NCBI GenBank assembly: GCA_036365145.1
Contig: JAEOAD010000001.1
Coordinates: 106,517,001 to 106,581,000, forward strand
Direction of reading: 5' to 3'
Length of the DNA: 64,000 nt
Source: Orientallactaga sibirica
Lineage: Eukaryota > Chordata > Mammalia > Rodentia > Dipodidae
Below the pieces are notes generated by a model. That model was not told the origin of the DNA. It searched no databases and saw only the letters and a program-made list of their open reading frames with translations. Shown here piece after piece: positions 60,812 through 64,000 of the stretch (position 1 is its first letter; each line of letters starts with the position of its first letter). Both the position numbers and the translations under genes were made by a program.

Positions 60812-61018
60812 GTAACCCAAACAACCACAGGGAAATAACACCTCATGCCATGTATTTATAACCAAGTACTTACTGGTATTAGACTTGATTTAGCTTTAGA
60901 CAGTACAGATAAATGCACCTAACCCAAACAACCACAGGGAAATAACACCTCATGCCATGTATTTATAACCAAGCCAAATACTTACTGGTATTAAAGACTT
61001 GATTTAGCTTTAGACTAC
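60812..61018. repeat. Tandem duplication, period 107 bp, intron 1
   Basis: aacccaaacaaccacaggga and the following 85 bp occur at 60814 and 60921. The second copy has small insertions (ccaa, aa) and is otherwise nearly identical. Confidence 0.9.
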
Positions 61019-61479
61019 AAAAAATGCAGTAAATAAGTGAAAAACCTCAGTAACTATGTTACACTCCAAAATCTTGGACAAAATAAATGAATTTCATAAG
61101 CACACTGGAGGCATACATTAACATACTCAAAGTAACTCACTTTAGGATATGACTTTTATTAAACATATTGCTGTTGAACTTAAGATCTTACTAATTTAGA
61201 AACCAATTAAAATGAAGTGGTTTTAAACATTATTACTAGTTAATGTTATGTCAACAGAAATGGAGCCCAAAACATACCACCATATAATAGGTAGCAGATA
61301 AAGAATCTACTTTAGAAGAGGTATAAAGGAATTATGACTCCCTAGCAAGTAGAAAGAAATTTGATTAAAGACTTCAGGGCCCTTAACTGTGTGCCATGAT
61401 TTGTTAACAATAACTAAGTAAATAGTGGTTTTCATTCTTTTATTTAGCTTTACAGTCCCCAGAGTTTGGTCTTCAAACC

Positions 61480-62450
61480 TTTTCCTTTTCTACAATTTAC
61501 CCACTTAGCTTGAGGCAGCAACTCATAGTTGATATCCACCTGATTGCTGAGGCCTGCACCTGAGTTACAGAAACCAAACTGAAGGAGGAACAAGAGCAAG
61601 GGAAGCTGTTTTAGAAGCAGTCAGCCAGGGACAGAGGCCCAAAGAGAACATGGATGCCATTTTGCTTGCCCTGGCAAGACTAGAACCTGCGTCATCCAAT
61701 CTCATCCAAGATGGCTACAAGCAACAATCCCCAGCAGCAACTTCGGGTTTCTTCCTCAGCTTAGCACAACTGGGTGGGCTGGTCCCTCCTGAGTCACCTC
61801 TCGGGTCCACCAACCAATCGGGTTTCTTCCTTACACACCTAAGTCTGATGAAGAGGCTCATCCAAATTAGATGTTTCATCCACAAAAAAGGAGCCTCACC
61901 ACATGTATAATAACTCACTTCTTTTTCCATTTTGGCCCCTTTGTCCTGTAGTTCCACATGAACACATATGCGTAAGTTAGCCTCTCCTTTCCCAGCCAGA
62001 GTGGGAAGGAAGGGAAATTTTTGATTTGGGCATTGTCGTGTTTGCTTTCTAGTTTTTTTTTGTCTCTGTATTACTGTACTACATTACATGTATGATTTAT
62101 CTTTAAGCCCCAAGTCCTTCCTTTATTTTAGTCCTTTCTGACCTCTATGTGAGTGTGAAAGTGAAGGGGATCCTGGATCTGGGGCTCTCGTGTTTTGCCT
62201 CATGTGTGTACGTGCACATGCTCCTTTAAGAAGTCTCGTCATCTCCCCTCTCCCTTTCCAGATGGGCAAGGGGGGTGGGTCCCTTCTGGCTTGAGTCTTT
62301 CAACTAGCCTTCTCCCTGGATCCTAATTCTCTCTTAAAAAAATCTCATAATAATTCATAACTTACTATTTTCAGAGTCTGTTTCTTCAGTTCATTGCTAA
62401 TTCAGATAAAGACCAGAAGCTGGGGTCCACAGGCCTGGTATCTACTTCAT
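61480..62450. mobile_element. Possible ERV LTR or composite old repeat
   Basis: Text such as ctctcttaaaaaaatctcat followed by aacttactattttcagagtc and gttcattgctaattcag resembles an LTR R/U5 end. Bounds and class not determinable; no viral gene seen. Confidence 0.3.
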
Positions 62451-63639
62451 CTTCATGAAATTTAATTCCTCCCTGGATCCAAAAATCCTGCAGCATAATT
62501 ATCATCTCCTCTTCACACTATGTCTGCATCTGTACTAAATTCTGAATAAAGGCATACCCAATGGAGCTTTCTTTAAAACCTTAAACAAATCCAAGATCCT
62601 AACTGTAGTTCCTGTAATTGAGTACTACCCTGTCAATGGTATCACTGTACTTAATCAGATGATTCCTTTCTCTGTTGCTCTCATACTCTCAAACAATTTC
62701 TGTTTTGCATTTTTATCACTGTCCCCTATCTGCAACCCAACCCAGGCTTCTAAGCCTCATACCTAAACACTCAGCCACTGGTTGCTCAATCCATCCCGTT
62801 CCTCTGTCTTGCTCTCCCTTCCTGCAAACCCTAAGTGAAAGAGCAAGGAGAGTCACAGAAGGGCAGGCTGTGTGGGTCAGCTCAGGAGCGGGAGAGCACT
62901 AAGTGACAGTCAGCAAATGTAGAGAAAGTGTTGATGTGTATGTATACTGGCTCTGTCATGGGGGACAGGAACTATTCTATGCAAAAATCGGGGTTCGCAG
63001 GAAGCTACAATTCTATCCCTAACAAAAGCAGCATGTATACCCTCAGAGCCCACAAGCAAATGTAGCCTGAAGCAGCGAAGGCAGGACCACCTCTCCTCCT
63101 CAGAGGTTCAGGTGATGAAGGTTCTGTCTGGGGATATTCTTCCCTAACTCCTAAAGGACTAAGGAGAGAGAGCCTATCTGGAATCAGGTTATTTTTCTTT
63201 AAGCCAAACAACTGGGAACTCTTTAAGGAGAATAGTTTGTGCTTTCATTTTTGTTGCTGTTGTTATGCAAGTTGTTGTTTATTTTTGGTTTGGGGGCTGG
63301 GACCTGTCTTAATTTCTGGAATAACCAAAAGTGGCAGATTAGAGAGGCTGCACTTCCGAGGGAAGTTGGCTGGCTACCTGTTCTACACAGTACAATTGAT
63401 TGGAGACCCACAGAAACATAAAACTTTTTCATATTTATACCCTTAGTAACCAGTTGTACTACTTTATTACCCTTATCTTCCAAACATTCCTCAAATCCTA
63501 GTACATTACTGACTGTACGTTAATACTCACTCCCAACAGTACACTCACTCTTCACTCACTCTGCATGTTAACATCTCCATGGCTTGGTCTCCATCTAAAA
63601 TGTTCTTACCTTCAGTCTATCTACATACTAAGGACTGAC

Positions 63640-63667
63640 TTTCTTTTTTTCTTTTCTTTTCTTTTCT

Positions 63668-63765
<98 letters not shown>

Positions 63766-63910
63766 TTTTTTTTTAAGGTAGGGTCTCACTCTAGCCCAGG
63801 CTGACCTGGAATTCACTATGTAGTCTCAAAGTAGCCTTGAACTCACGACGATCCTCCTACCTCTGCCTCCTGAGTGCTGAGATTAAAGGCATGCGCCACC
63901 ATGCCCGGCA
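63640..63910 (-). mobile_element. B1 SINE with expanded (TTTC)n tail
   Basis: TTTC/TTTG array 63643-63772 (GAAA on the element's strand), B1 63773-63910. Confidence 0.87.
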
Positions 63911-64000
63911 AGGACTGATTTTAATGCCACATCATCTTCCATATTTTCTCTTATCACAAGTATAAAAATAACTTCTCTTGGAAACCAAAACATACTATGT

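Noticed and set aside
61480..62900. CCDC186 exon 1 and promoter in the 61-63 kb stretch
   Set aside because: No CpG island, no donor-linked 5' UTR I could recognise, and the sequence looks like old LTR/repeat.

Overview
Mammalian nuclear DNA, most likely from a jerboa (Dipodidae, Jaculus-like rodent). The window is saturated with two SINE families. One is 7SL-derived B1. The other has a B2-type tRNA head (ctggagagatggcttagnggttaag), a distinctive body (gccagatgcacaaggtgg...tctggagtt...gcagtggctggaggccctgg), a CT-rich stretch and an (AAATA)n tail. That body matches my knowledge of the dipodid DIP element of the B2 superfamily. The species assignment is inference from these repeats.

The only gene I can support is CCDC186 (older name C10orf118), on the minus strand. 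It encodes a golgin-like coiled-coil protein that acts with RAB2 and the EARP/EIPR1 machinery in dense-core vesicle maturation. Fifteen coding exons can be placed base by base between 59349 and 23350. All introns are GT-AG and every exon joins in phase. The coding sequence sums to 3621 nt (1206 residues plus stop). A non-coding first exon and the promoter should lie beyond 64000. A long AT-rich 3' UTR probably runs from 23349 down to about 18.3 kb.

Layout: 1-18.3 kb is gene-free DNA downstream of CCDC186, with a GC/CpG-rich island (1.5-1.9 kb), a gammaretrovirus-like LTR (6.9-7.5 kb), a 1-kb TG-rich minisatellite (9.8-10.8 kb) and many SINEs. 18.3-23.35 kb is the probable 3' UTR. 23.35-59.35 kb holds the coding exons and SINE-rich introns. 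Intron 2 carries an old L1 split by a younger unclassified retroposon. 59.35-64 kb is intron 1.

The most striking feature is in the first coding exon. Immediately after Met-Ser-Glu-Ser, a 60-bp unit is repeated 16 times with no indel (58317-59276), adding 320 residues of a 20-residue repeat. The family N-terminus, as I remember it from human, has only one segment of this size at that place, so a disordered N-terminal segment seems to have been amplified in this lineage. Other local tandem duplications lie in the same gene. One copies the exon 14 splice acceptor 104 bp upstream. One is a 93-bp AT-rich array in intron 7, and one is a 107-bp duplication in intron 1.
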